A DNA stretch of 64,000 nt. Source: Chionoecetes opilio. Taxonomy: Eukaryota; Arthropoda; Malacostraca; Decapoda; Majidae. The notes under the pieces were generated by a model, which saw only the letters and a program-made list of their open reading frames with translations, was not told the origin of the DNA and did not search any database. The translations under genes were made by a program, and so were the position numbers. Numbering within the stretch: position 1 is the first letter of the stretch; each line of letters opens with the position of its first letter. Where the stretch lies: NCBI GenBank assembly GCA_016584305.1, contig JACEEZ010021684.1, positions 42,501-106,500 on the forward strand, in the 5' to 3' direction. Shown here one piece after another: positions 1 to 10,843 of this stretch.

Positions 1-240
1 GAAACCATTATTTTAATTTGGCATTTTGATGACTTTCTCATCTAATTTCAATTCGTTACTTTGATTTGGCGTATTTTTATAACAATACTTGGTGATTTGG
101 CATTCTGACAACATCGTCACTTATTGCAATTATTAGTGATGAATACGTCACTTTGATTTGGCATTCCGATAACCTGGTCACTTGATTGCAATTATTGGTG
201 AATACGTACTTTTTATTTAACCTGAATGTCACTCTTTATT
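1..240. repeat. Degenerate tandem repeat, unit about 55-60 bp
   Basis: The words TTTGATTTGGCATT and TGCAATTATT recur with a spacing of roughly 55-60 bp (near 15, 70, 90, 150 and 195), giving about four diverged units. There is no open frame of note. The array may continue to the left of the window. Confidence 0.55.
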
Positions 241-1019
241 AGATTGAATTTGTGTAACGTTGTTGTATTTGACATTATTTTATTATTTTTTTAGGAAGAC
301 TATATGCGATTTCTGAGAAATTCAAATGCATTATTGGCGTAATTAAGGGACAGTGTATTGAAATCGATTCTGAAGGGCTTTTTCTTACAAATTTAATTCA
401 CTGTAACTTTAGCATGACTACATGGGGTGGAATGGGGTGATGGGTAACGTATTAAGCCCTTTAATGACGGTTATTTCATTGCAATCGGACAAGCCACTCA
501 ATGAAAGTTAAAGGACATCAAGAAGGAGTGGCATTAGGCGGCATCGCGCACCATATCGCCGCTGCGCATGGAAACACAAATAAATCATGATTCAATAATT
601 TTAAACGGCAAAGATATAATAAGATCACGATCGTGTTTTGCATATATATTTGGGGAGTCATATGTAATAGGATTTTAAGTCAATCATCTCAAAAGTGAGA
701 ATCACTGGCCAAGTTTGTGGGTTCGTCAAGTTTCAATCATCAAATCACTTTTCATCAGTGTGGATCAAATAATTAGAGCCGTTATGGGTCACGCTAGGAC
801 ACACATTATTTAATGACATGACTTTTCTTGAGTGAAGGCAGCTTTTCCTACCTACCGCCAAATTCACACATTCCCTGGCAGGTAAATCCTCGTCACTATT
901 TCAAACTATCTTTCCTTGGATCAAGCACGACAAGCCGATCAGGATTTCGACCCTGTATAAATCTATCAGTATTTCTGATGATTTTGTAGTCATTTGATGA
1001 ACAGTTTTGAAACAGTTAT
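241..1019. other. AT-rich stretch with no recognised feature
   Basis: I see no open frame longer than a few dozen codons, no repeat array and no similarity to other parts of the window in this stretch. Confidence 0.5.
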
Positions 1020-1024
1020 AGAAA

Positions 1025-1165
1025 ATTTCCCGGGGGGGCGAAAAGTCCGCAAAGTGGGGCGAAACGCCCGAAAAATGGGGGGGGAAAACGTCCGCAAATG
1101 GGGGAGAAAACGTCCGTTAAAGTGGGGCGAAACGTCCGCGATTGGGCGGGGGCGAAACGTCCGGC
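1025..1165 (+). repeat. G-rich minisatellite, GGGGCGAAACGTCCGC-type unit
   Basis: About five to six direct copies of a 22-28-bp unit built on GGGGCGAAA-CGTCCGC are visible. Both strands stay open here only because stop codons are rare in this composition. It resembles in theme, not in exact sequence, the GCGAAAT-type arrays at 32755-33093. Confidence 0.7.
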
Positions 1166-1295
1166 ATTCTGTAGTTTCCATATTTCAGGGTGTTTTGGTG
1201 GGTTTCTGTGGGAATTATCGGTTTTGTTGGGGATTTTGGTGATGGGGGTGGAAGGAAATTGTCCGAATTGATTTTTTGTGACTTTCAAGACGAAA

Positions 1296-1350
1296 CACAC
1301 ACATACAGACACAACACACACACACACACCAACCAACACCAACACACACA
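1296..1350. repeat. Imperfect CA microsatellite
   Basis: CA dinucleotides alternate with CCAA interruptions over about 55 bp. Confidence 0.75.
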
Positions 1351-1617
1351 ACTCCAACACTTCAGTCGCCAGGACAACGTTTTTTTCGCTGTACAGACGT
1401 GTGGTGGCGTTAATACTTACATTTCTACATCCATGATTTCAGGACAGTTAGAAGGGGCTATCTGGAGAGTCTGTGTGGGTTTTTTTGTCTCTCTGTGTCA
1501 TAGTAGGGCTATAAATGAACAATTAAAAAAATATCACCAGAGTGGCATTTTCCTGCATAGTTCTAATATGTTTTGGATGAATCTGGCACTCGTCTTTGTA
1601 CGAACTGACTGGTGGTA

Positions 1618-1680
1618 GTACTGAAGTAGTAGTAATAGTAGTAGTAGTAGTAGTAGTAGTAATAGTAGTAGTTTATAGAA
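1618..1680. repeat. TAG trinucleotide microsatellite
   Basis: A run of TAG/AGT triplets with a few AAT interruptions. The matching site in copy D is 43795-43840. Confidence 0.85.
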
Positions 1681-1822
1681 TGGTTATATGAGAGAGAGAG
1701 AGAGATTTATGACATTATTTGTTTATAAGTATATTTTTTTTACATTGATTATATATTTTTTTCTCATGATTATTTTCATTTATTTTCTTTGTTTCTGGTT
1801 CTTCCTTTTTATTGCATTTCCT

Positions 1823-1884
1823 TCCTTCCTTCCTTCCTTCCATCCTTCCTTCCTTCCTTCCTTCCTTCCTTCCTTCCTTCCTTC
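1823..1884. repeat. TTCC tetranucleotide microsatellite
   Basis: About fifteen TTCC units with one CATC interruption. The equivalent array in copy D (43985-44028) is shorter and interrupted. Confidence 0.9.
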
Positions 1885-2094
1885 TATCTTTTCAATATTT
1901 CTTTTGCTCCAGCAAGAAATATCTTGCCGGTCGGGCAAGCATCTTCTCAGGATGATTGAACAGCAAGCACATTTTTTCTCTTGCAAGAGAAATTTCTCTT
2001 GCTCCCCGCAGAAAACGCCTTATTTTTTATATCTGCAGGGCTATAGCCTTGCCTAACAAGCTATTAAAAAAACTTGTTTTTCCTTAACAGGAAC

Positions 2095-2160
2095 TAACGC
2101 GTGTAGGTCTCACGGCTTCTTGTAGCTTCCTTATTTTCTTATGTTCTTATGTTCTTGTTC
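2095..2160 (-). repeat. Short dispersed repeat (AAAATAAGGAAGCTACAAG type)
   Basis: Read on the minus strand this gives AAAATAAGGAAGCTACAAG followed by a block ending in CCTACACG. The same block occurs at 44240-44300 (minus, as part of copy D) and independently at 60532-60600 (plus). The independent copy shows it is a dispersed element. From memory it resembles a very common decapod repeat. Confidence 0.65.
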
Positions 2161-2697
2161 ATGGCAACTCAGAAGCATCATCTGAGTAGCTCTGGGCCGG
2201 TCCTGCCACCCATAGCATTTTGGCCACTTCAGAGTATCTCATAAACATTCTCTGCCACTCAGAGCAACTCAAAGTGCTCAGAGTGGCTAAGAGTAGCAAA
2301 GATTCTTTATAAACACCACCCCTGATCTAAAACAAACTACACAGACGCTTTTGCACTCAAGTGCTTTTCATATGCAACGGAAATGGTTTCAGGAATTTTT
2401 TTCTTCTATTAATTATAATAGTTATTTTTTTAAGTGAAAATGTGATGTTGGTGGCAAATGAGCCCTTATGGACAGGTGGGTTGGAGGGCAGCGGTCACTT
2501 GTCTGTATCCCATGGCAGGGATTGACCTCTGCCCCCCCCCCCCCTCTCTCTCTTCTTTATGTGTATGTTTTGATTTAATGGAAAGTATTTACTGTATATT
2601 TTTTGTTTTTACTTATGCACTGTATGTACACTTTCCCTGAGCAAATTTCAATTGAATAGAAGAATATTCATGTTTCATATTCTGTCCTTGCCTGTTT

Positions 2698-2699
<2 letters not shown>

Positions 2700-2766
<67 letters not shown>
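2700..2766. repeat. GA dinucleotide microsatellite
   Basis: About 31 uninterrupted GA units. It sits just upstream of the zinc-finger array, and a broken equivalent is found at 44840-44875 in copy D. Confidence 0.95.
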
Positions 2767-2767
<1 letters not shown>

Positions 2768-5094
2768 CGCCCCTCGCCCTCACTCCCCCATTATCTGCCC
2801 CATTACCCATTATTGGTTGTGTCTGATGTGCAAGGCTTAGCTACACTTGCCTGCTTTGAAGGCACTAGCCACTCACCACCCATCCTCCACCATGTAGAGT
2901 GGGGGCTTTGAGGCTCCTGTGCTGGCCTTACTTCCTTGGCTGCGAACACTGGCTAGGTGTTAGCTGGAGGGTGAAGCGGGAAGCACCCTTCAAGGAAGCA
3001 CTTGCCTGCTTGTGTGCTGACGGCCACCCAATGTTACAGGGCTGAGGTAAAGAGTCCAGGTCGGGGCCCACGCCAGGACTCCTCCCAGCTTCCCTTGTAT
3101 TAGGGAAACGCTTGGTTTCATCCCCGGGACCTCCACCGGGGTTTCCTGCACGACCAGCTGACGCTCCCACCATAGGGATGCTGGAGAAGGGTAGTGCTGC
3201 AATGGAGGGCGTGAGGACCTACATTTGTGATGACGGGGCAAAGTGTGCTCCAGCAAGGCTGGCAACACGCACCCCATCCTCACCCATTTCACGCAAAGGA
3301 CAGGGCTGAGTGTGACCACTGGCAAAGTGTTCATTCGTAAGGCTGATCTTAGGAGCCACATGCTCACCCAACTGGCCGAGAGAAACTTTGAGTGCCAGGA
3401 GTGTTTGGAAAACATTTGCCCACAAGAGCAGTCTTAACACACACATGTTCACCCACACTGGTGAGAAAAAACTTTGAAGCCAGGAGTGTGGAAAAACATT
3501 TTCCCAGAAAGACCATCTTAACAGGACATATGCTACCCCCCACTGGTGAGAGAAAACTTTGAGTGTCAGGAGTGTAGGAAAACATTTACCAGAAGGGCAG
3601 TTAAAAAAACACATGCTCACCACACTGGTGAGAGAAAAACTTTGAGTGCCAGGAGTGTAGGAAAACATTTACCCAGAAGGGCAGTCTTAACAAACAAGCT
3701 CACCCACACTGGTGAGAGAAACTTTGAATGTCAGGAGTGTAGGAAAACATTTACCCCCCAAGAGCAAACCTAAAGCCACATGCTCACCCACATGGTGAGA
3801 GAAACTTTGAGTGTTCAGGAGTGTAGGAAAACATTTTCCCACAAGAGCAGTCTTAACAGCCCCATACTCACCCACACTGGTGAGAGAAACTTTGAGTGTC
3901 AGGAGTGTGGGAAAACATTTACCCAGAAGAGCACTCTAACACACACGGCTCACCCACACTGGTGAGAGAAACTTTGAGTGCAGGAGTGTAGGAAAACATT
4001 ACCCACAAGAGCCCGTCTAAAGCGGCTATTACACGGGCACTATTCTGCTCAGTGAGCAGATTTCACTGAGCAGTTTTGAGGATTTGCCGATGAAAGCCTG
4101 TTTGGTTGAGCAACAAAAGGGAACTACTTCGAAGCTATTTTTGCTCGTCATTTGAGTGAGCAAAAACGTTTTCTGTTATAAAGGACCGAAATTAGTGGAT
4201 GATATATTTTTATTGCAAGATCTTTTTTTTTAAACTCTCAAGAAGACAATCAAAAATGCCTGCTGACTGGACAGACGAGATGGGGAAAACTTACTGATTG
4301 ACTTAGTTCAGGCACATCCTACAGTATGGAACAATATAGCCCTTTATTGTTAAAATACATTACAAAAGAAAAACATGCACCCTCAATGCCTAAGAAGCGT
4401 GACCTTCTAAGTTATTTATTTTCGGTGATTACAAGGCGGGCAGGTGTGTTGCGAGGCCGTACAGGTGTGTAGTGACAGGTGTGGTGTATATGGTAAAGCG
4501 AGGAGAGGCTAAGAGTTTCCGTGTTAGCACCCGAGTGTGTGTGTCTGACCTAAAGAGCGAACCCGTAGGTTCCGTCCACTATAAACGGCGTCAGCCCCGT
4601 ACCCCCACGGCCAGGGTACGGCGCGGGCCCACAGTGGTCCATAGAAGTACTCACGGGGATTACAGAAAGTTTAAATGAATCAAAAGCCTTTGGCCTAATC
4701 AAAAAAACTTTCTTAATTTGGTATATTGAATTGAAATAGTTAGTTTCGTACATGATTTGAGTATTTTCGTACATACTGGTGTCATTTCGTTACTCTAGTA
4801 GTCAAGTTCAACTCTGCGCTGAGTGTACGAAACGACTATGGTTTCATATAGACTACGAAACAACTTTTTGGTAATAATGGACGAGAGTTTTCCGGTCGTT
4901 TTCAGAGACACCAACTATTTTTTTAAAAACTTTGGAAGAAGTCCTTCACCCCTATCTTTTTTTTTTCCCCCTATAAGCCGCAAAACCCGGGGAAACTGGC
5001 GGGAATACGGGGTTTTTGGGTGGGGGAAGCAAATATAAGTGATTTATGGCTCACAAAAAAAATCATTTAAAGTCACTATAAGTAAAAATCTAAC

Positions 5095-5515
5095 CAACCT
5101 AACCTTAAACCACAAAGTATTTCCCAACCTAACCTTATAACCACAAAGTATACCCAACCTAACCTAAACCTTAACCACAAAAAATACCTAACCTAACCTA
5201 ACCTAACCTTAACCACAAAGTATACCTAACCTAACCAAACCTTTAAACCCCAAAGTATACCTAACCTAAACCCAACCTTTAAACCCCAAAGTATACCTAA
5301 CCTAACCTAACCCCAAAGTATACCTAACCTTTAAACCCCAAGGTATACCTAACCTAACCTAACCAACCAACAAAGTTTTACCCAACCTAACCTAACCTTA
5401 ACACCCAAAGTATACCTAACCTAACCAACCTTAACCACAAAGTATACCAAACCTTAACCACAAAGTATACCTAACCTAACCTAACCTAACTTAACCACAA
5501 AGTATACCTAACCTA
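5095..5515. repeat. AACCT-rich (TTAGG-type) minisatellite
   Basis: Runs of CCTAA are joined by the spacer CCACAAAGTATA in units of about 25-40 bp, roughly a dozen copies. CCTAA is the complement of the arthropod telomere motif TTAGG. The arrays are impure and bounded by transposon sequence, so this is an interstitial repeat and not a chromosome end. Confidence 0.8.
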
Positions 5516-5689
5516 ACTGGAAATTAGAATTTTTTTAGGCAAACCCCATATTTCATAGCGGCCGTGTGGGTTAACCAAGGCTGACGCACTCTGGAACCTT
5601 TACAGATATGAAGTACAATAAGCATACAAAAACAGTGCGGTAGTTCATTTTAGTCAAAGCCGGAAGGATGAGTTCCAAAGTATTTCCCT

Positions 5690-5932
5690 TATTTTTTTTT
5701 GGCCTACAATAGGTGCTTGTTCTAATGGAGTTTTATTTTGCGCAACCCCCCCCCCTCCCCCCCCAAAAAAAAATGTAATAATGAAACCTAACCTAACCTT
5801 ATAGGTTTTAATGAAACTTAACCTAACCTTAAAGGTTTTAATGAAACCTAACCTAACCTTAAAGGTTTTAATGAAACCTAACCTAACCTTATAGGTTGTA
5901 ATGTAACCTAACCTAACTTTAACCACAAAGTA

Positions 5933-5963
<31 letters not shown>

Positions 5964-5995
5964 CTCGCAAAATAAAGCTATCTCCATTACAACAA
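5690..5995. mobile_element. Foldback MITE, TTAGG-core family (partial arms)
   Basis: The left arm contains CCTACAATAGGTGCTTGTTC and TTTTATTTTGCGCAA. The right arm contains the complement (CGCAAAATAAAGC, CTCCATTACAACAAGCACC). Between them lie four units of about 30 bp with AACCTAACCTTA-AGGTTTTAATGAA, then a T run. Complete relatives with longer arms are at 43203-43535 and 48808-49197. Confidence 0.65.
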
Positions 5996-6174
5996 GCACC
6001 GCTTATTAGGAAGCGCTATGATCATTTGTATCATTACCGCACTCAGGTCTGTATGCATTTTGCTCATCAAAACACAGATCACCGTGTAGTAGTTTCGTTG
6101 AGCAGCTCAGTGAAATCTGCTCAGTGAGCAGCTGCTCACTGAGCAGAAAAGTGCCCGTGTAATAGCGCCTTTAA

Positions 6175-6451
6175 CAAACACATGCTCACCCACACTGGTG
6201 AGAGAAACTTTGAGTGTCAGGAGTGTGGGAAAACATTTACCCAGAAGAGCACTCTTAACACACACATGGTCACCCACACTGGTGAGAGAAACTTTGAGTG
6301 TCAGGAGTGTAGGAAAACATTTGCCCACAAGGGCAGTCGTAACGAACACATGCTCACCCACACTGGTGAGAGGAAGTACAAGTGTGATATTTGCGGCAAG
6401 TGTTTTCCTACCAAGGTTCGTGTTGCCAGGCATATCCAGACACACCTGTGA
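6175..6451 (+). CDS. Three intact C-terminal C2H2 zinc fingers of copy A
   Basis: An open stretch encodes three consecutive C2H2 fingers and the natural C-terminus. The first two read FECQEC-x-KTF with H-x3-H and HTGER linkers. The last is YKCDICGKCF with a terminal R-H-I-x-T-H-L and a TGA stop at 6449-6451. A polyadenylation signal follows about 100 bp downstream. This is the only place in the window where fingers and stop codon are all intact. No start codon belongs to it, since the upstream part of the array was separated by the 4021-6171 insertion. It should be read as the 3' end of the zinc-finger gene, not as a separate gene. Confidence 0.75.
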
Positions 6452-6547
6452 GGAGGGAGTGGCTGTGTGTGGGTTGTGCTTGTGGTGGTGGGTGAGGGGC
6501 TTGCCAGGCATATACAACGTCACTTGTGAGGTGTTGTTAAGAATATC

Positions 6548-6553
6548 AATAAA
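6548..6553 (+). promoter_or_regulatory. Polyadenylation signal AATAAA of zinc-finger copy A
   Basis: A canonical AATAAA lies about 100 bp after the stop codon and is followed by a T-rich stretch. It is preserved at 14142-14147 in copy B and 46514-46519 in copy D, but reads AAAAA in copy C (near 21271). Confidence 0.6.
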
Positions 6554-6605
6554 GCCACTTCATGAATACTTGTGTTCAATGTTTTATTTCACAGATTACA
6601 GAGGG

Positions 6606-6607
<2 letters not shown>

Positions 6608-6638
<31 letters not shown>

Positions 6639-6640
6639 GT
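6608..6640. repeat. GA microsatellite after the zinc-finger gene
   Basis: A GA run in the 3' flank, followed at 6707-6730 by a TCC triplet run. Equivalents are at 14210-14230, 21330-21356 and 46580-46655. Confidence 0.85.
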
Positions 6641-8396
6641 GATAACATGCATCACCAATGAACAGACCTAGAAGAGAAATACAATATTATTATCATTATT
6701 ACTCTTCCTCCTCCTCCTCCTCCTCTTCATTGGCACTTCCTCCTCCTCTTCCTCCAGAAAGTAATATTACTAATGACAGAATTAACAAAACATTTTTCTC
6801 ATTAGTAAGATTATTATTGTTTATATATTTTTGCCACTACAAGTTTGTTATATATTGTTTTATGCTTTAAATGATAAAAAGTCAAGAAAGTAAGAGAGAG
6901 AGAGAGAGAGAGAGAATAATTCAGGCAGATTTAAAGCGACCACATAAGCAAAGTATGTACCGCTTATACCGTGCGGTTTTCCCTCGCCATAGCTCTCCCT
7001 CGCGTTACCTCTCGTTCCACGTGTGACCTGCCTACCTGCCTACCTTCAAGAAGCCTTACCCTACCCTACCTTACCCTATCCTACCTTACCCTACCCTTAT
7101 AGAAGCAAGAAGACCGTTCCTTCAAATTCAGCTGCCCCTTCTACTTCTTCGGATATAACGGATTATCGCATATATCGGATCACCCTTCCCCCAAATTGTC
7201 CGTTATAGCGAGGGTTTACTGTTTATTGCATGGAAACGAGACCCTAGTAGTAACATTAAGCTGAAAAAAGTACCGTATTTGCCGGCACATAAGACGCAGT
7301 TTTTTCCCTTAAAAAGGAATGCAAAGTTCACCCTGCGTCTAATGCGGCCATATTAGCGAATGAGAGGTCGTGCAGAGAATGCAGAACAGCGGGGGGGTAT
7401 TACAAAAGGGTCTGGAGTGATCGTGTTGAGCAGTGTTCCTGAGCAAAGTTTGTAATTATCAACAGTAAGATAATAATAATACAAAGGAAAGGTGGATTTT
7501 AAAGGGAAAATAAGAGCTGGGGAAACAAGGGGTAGCGATTTTTGCTCCCAAAGGGCCGTGTCAGATGTAAACATCATCCACCCCCGTCTGTTTTCCCCCC
7601 ATTGAAAACGTTATATCTCAGGTCTCCCGCTTCACCTGGGAATTCACTCGGGAGGGGCCCTCCGCGCACCCCAGGGGTTTTTCCCCGCTGATCCTCCCCA
7701 CACCATGGAAAAGAAAAAACATCCCGCATATTAGATGCACCTTTTTAACCCGCATTCGACCGGGCCACCAATTTGACAAACGTGGAAGGAGATGATAGAA
7801 GGGAGGCAGAAAATGGTGAGGAAATCTTCGCTGGAAGAGTATTTTGATAAAGGAAAAAAAAAAATAGTGAAACAAAGAGGTGCTAAATTTTTTATTTGAA
7901 GGATGTGACGGTGAGGGGAGGGTAGATATTTTGGGGAGTCTGTTATACACAAGGATGGAAAAAGGGGGCGTGTGGTTTTTTGTTTATTTGACAGCGAGTC
8001 ATTGTACAACTGGGGACAAGAGGTGCGCCACGTGTGTGCTGTGTGTCCTGTGGCGACGAATTACCGGCTGATGTTGCATTTGGTCCCCGAGGACAATCAG
8101 GTCAGCGTCAGGCACCCCGGGCCTCTAATCCTGGTCCCAGACGGGGGGGTGGCCTAAGCCGAGCAGGTGTGATGTGCGTGTTGTTTTTAGCGCCGCTACG
8201 CAGAGCCATTGATAGAAGAGTTTTGGGCCCCTATTTTCAGGGGTCATGCTACCCCAGCCCGCGCTCCAGCCTCTCCCCCCCCCGCGCGCCCGTGTTTGTT
8301 CACTTGGCCCCCAAAATAGTCATTTAAGGGACTAATGATACTTTGTAATTTCACGATGAGTGGGAAGAATCCTAAGACTTGAAAGGGCCCCCTACC

Positions 8397-8429
8397 AAAA
8401 ATAATACCCCCCAATTTAGGGGGGTATTA
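8397..8429. repeat. Palindrome AATAATACCCCCC / GGGGGGTATTATT
   Basis: A 13-bp stem with a loop of about 6 bases. The palindrome is kept in copy B (about 15964-15993) and in fragment E (about 33547-33581), where the stem has a different, matched base pair. It is not followed by a gene, so it is not a terminator in any bacterial sense. Confidence 0.6.
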
Positions 8430-9853
8430 TTAAGGGAACATATCCAAGTAACTAGACAAAAAACCCCGGAATGTCGCGATAGCAATTTCGCCCAGTTATT
8501 TTTTTTTTCGTGGGCGAGTGTTCCCATTTTAGCCGGTTTTTGAATTAGGGGGTTAAATACCAGCAATGGTTTGAACAGTTAGGTTAGGTTAGGTTTGGGC
8601 CCGTTGACTATATGTCTAGGCTAGGGTTTGTGTTGAGCGGGGGGGATTCCCCCCAGTCAGCACCCCAAAAAAACACCGACTTGAAATTTCAGTAGATGGG
8701 CTAGGTTTAAATGAAAGCCTGATTTAGTGATTTTTTGTGCTTTTAACCCCCAATTTCAGGGTCTGAACTTTCCTAGAATAACATCTCACTACCCCAGCTT
8801 CCCTCATTGAACCCTTCATTCAATACTTTCGCTTTTCTCCAACCATTTTAAAACCAGAAAAGGGTTAATCCTGTGACTCACGATTACCAAGAGTTAAATT
8901 GGTGGGAGAGTTAAAATAATATATAAAATTTTTTAATTAAATCTCCAATTTTCCTTCACCCTCAGTCCTTAATCAATAGAATAGGTTCCCACAATATTTT
9001 TTGCCCGCGGTCGCTAGGACGTCACGGAAGAAGGCAAGGGAAGGGGGAAGGAGCCATACTTTGGTTCCCCCAACCCTTTCCGGGGCAACACGGGCCCCGG
9101 GGGTTGTGTCTTTCAACCCCTTTTAAAGGGGTTTTTTGGGGCGAGCTGAGGGGGGGGTGGAGGCCTTCAAGTTAACATCAAGCTATAAGGGGGGGGGGGG
9201 GGGGGCTACACCTCCTTAGGTGGAGTAGAGGTACCTATTTCTAGACATCCTTGCCCACCAATCACACATTCCTTTATCCTCCATATCTTTTTGATAAAAT
9301 GAGTTTCAAACAAACTCCCTTCTGACCAAAACCTTTTTTTAAAATAATTGGGGGGGGACGCCCCCCCAAAACCCCCCGCTAGTTAATAATCAACCCCGGC
9401 ATTTATTACGTAACCTATTAACTTAGTGGGGGGGGGGGGGGGGGGGCGCCCCCCCAGTCCCCCTGTGTTTTTTTTTATTCCAAAAGCTGTTTTGGGTTAG
9501 AAATAGCCTTATAATAAGAACGAAACGTTCAGGATACTTAAAACACCCTTTGGGTTTTGGGGTTTTTTTATTTTGGGCTAAACTGCACTTATACCTTATG
9601 TATTCACTTTTTTCCACTAAGTTACCCCTGCCCTTTTCCCCCAAAAAACCCCGGCCTTTTTGGGGAGGGGGGGTGGATTTCCCCCCCCAGATAAAAAAAC
9701 CCCCCCCCAAAACCCCCAAAATTTAACCACCCGATTGACAAAAAAATTAAAAAAAAAACAGAAAAGCGGGGGGTTTTTTTTTTTTTTTTAAAGGGGGGTT
9801 TGGAAAAAAAAAAAATTTTGGGGGGAAAAAGCCTTGGCCAAATTTTCTTTTAG

Positions 9854-9856
<3 letters not shown>

Positions 9857-9934
<78 letters not shown>

Positions 9935-9950
9935 CCCCCCTTTTTATTTG
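9857..9950. repeat. Adjacent A, G and C homopolymers
   Basis: About 37 A, then about 40 G, then about 10 C. Such a block is unlikely to be real at this length and reads like collapsed, unpolished long-read consensus. Confidence 0.8.
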
Positions 9951-10560
9951 TTGTTCTAACCAAATTAGTGGGGGGGGGGGTTCCCCCCCAGATACCCAGG
10001 TTATTTTTTTTCTTTTCAAACTTTTGGGGTTAAAATACCTTTTAAATAAGAAAAAGTTAAGGATAATTAAAAAACCTTTGGGTTTGGTTGTAGTATTTTA
10101 AAAATGCCTAAAATTTATGTATTTCCTTTTTCACCTCAGTAAAATGATTAGCACTATTTTCCCTCCCCTAGACCACCAAGGACCAAGAAGATTTTTTATT
10201 TCCGCTTTTTTCCCCAACCCTTCGGCCCAGCCTTTGTTCTTAAACCCTTTTTAAATGACCGCCATTGCCTTCATTACTCAACTTCCTTCATTTTTTCTCC
10301 TATTTTTATTCCCCATTTTCCTCCCCCAACCCCATCTTCCCACACAAACCTTTTCTTTTTTACATTACTCTTAGTATAGGGGCATTTCAGCATACCTTCT
10401 TGACCTTCACTTTTCCCCTACGCCCCCCAAAAAACAACCAACTGAAAAAAAACCCAAAATCTAACAAGGCTTGATACGGAAAACCTTTAACCGGGGGGGG
10501 GGGGGGCGCTCCCGGAAAATTTTTCCTTGTTTTGAGAGTCCTTTATGGAACGCCCAAATT

Positions 10561-10617
<57 letters not shown>

Positions 10618-10804
10618 CCATGGGGGAAATTTGGCCAAAGGGCACCAAAAAAATTAATATAACCCGGGCTTGTTGCCATCCCTTTAAAAAGAGCATAAAG
10701 TAAAAAAAAAATACCATTTGTTCAATGTCTTGATCTTCTTTTAAAAATTTAAGAAAGGGAAAATAAAAAATAAAACGGGAAAGGTTCCAGTTTTATTCAT
10801 GAAA

Positions 10805-10843
<39 letters not shown>

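Larger units (their letters stand above)
1160..2955. repeat. 5' flank of zinc-finger repeat unit, copy A
   Basis: This segment aligns in order with 41800-45085 (copy D). Shared landmarks include a stretch about a gene-free 'cactcgtc' block near 1590, the TAG and TTCC microsatellites, a paragraph around 1900-2060 with GCTCCAGCAAG, the 2095-2160 dispersed repeat, a GAGCCCTTATGG block near 2460, and a GA run before the finger array. Copies B and C lack this flank. No convincing gene is present, although an exon of the zinc-finger gene could lie here unseen. Confidence 0.75.
4395..6050. repeat. Composite inner repeat, inverted copy at 58450-59405
   Basis: Landmarks run in opposite order to 58450-59405: a single GTGTTGCGAGGCCGTACAGG unit (4450-4470), a block around the GC-rich 4590-4640, a GTACGAAAC-rich block (4735-4860), TTAGG-type arrays, and a foldback end with CCGCACTCAGGTCTG at about 6038. 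The copy here is longer because of tandem expansion of the AACCT array (5095-5515). It lies wholly inside the Harbinger-like element, so it was either carried in it or inserted later. Confidence 0.7.
4021..6171. mobile_element. PIF/Harbinger-like non-autonomous transposon in a zinc finger
   Basis: The ends are inverted copies of each other for about 50 bp. The left end begins GGCTATTACACGGGCAC and continues with CTGCTCAGTGAGCAG; the right end read on the minus strand begins GGCGCTATTACACGGGCAC. The element is flanked on both sides by TAA (4018-4020 and 6172-6174), a typical 3-bp PIF/Harbinger target duplication. Joining the flanks restores the normal sequence of a finger as seen in its neighbours. 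No transposase or Myb-like frame is visible inside, and the interior is filled by other repeats. The superfamily is inferred from the ends only. Confidence 0.8.
3190..6451 (+). pseudogene. C2H2 zinc-finger array, copy A, split by a transposon
   Basis: The stretch reads as about twelve Kruppel-type C2H2 fingers joined by HTGER-like linkers. About nine lie in 3190-4020, with frameshifts between nearly all of them, and three intact ones in 6175-6451. The repeated finger has the pattern FECQEC-x-KTF followed by a helix ending in H-x3-H. The first two fingers are more diverged (RTY-C-x2-C type). A 2151-bp element at 4021-6171 interrupts the helix of one finger. Such arrays bind DNA in the nucleus and are usually transcription factors, but neither an effector domain nor the start codon is identified. 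The frameshifts may be genuine decay or consensus errors. Equivalent arrays lie in copies B, C and D. Confidence 0.8.

Noticed and set aside
3219..3875. Minus-strand frames of 60-150 codons opposite the zinc fingers, with repeated TLLTLKVSLTSVGEH
   Set aside because: They are the antisense shadow of the finger repeat (84-bp period) and recur opposite every array, including 6107-6523.
5095..5515. A telomere
   Set aside because: The CCTAA runs are short, impure, joined by a CCACAAAGTATA spacer and enclosed in a transposon.
10461..10717. Lys-rich proteins around the long T run
   Set aside because: They are translations of a homopolymer of about 57 bases.
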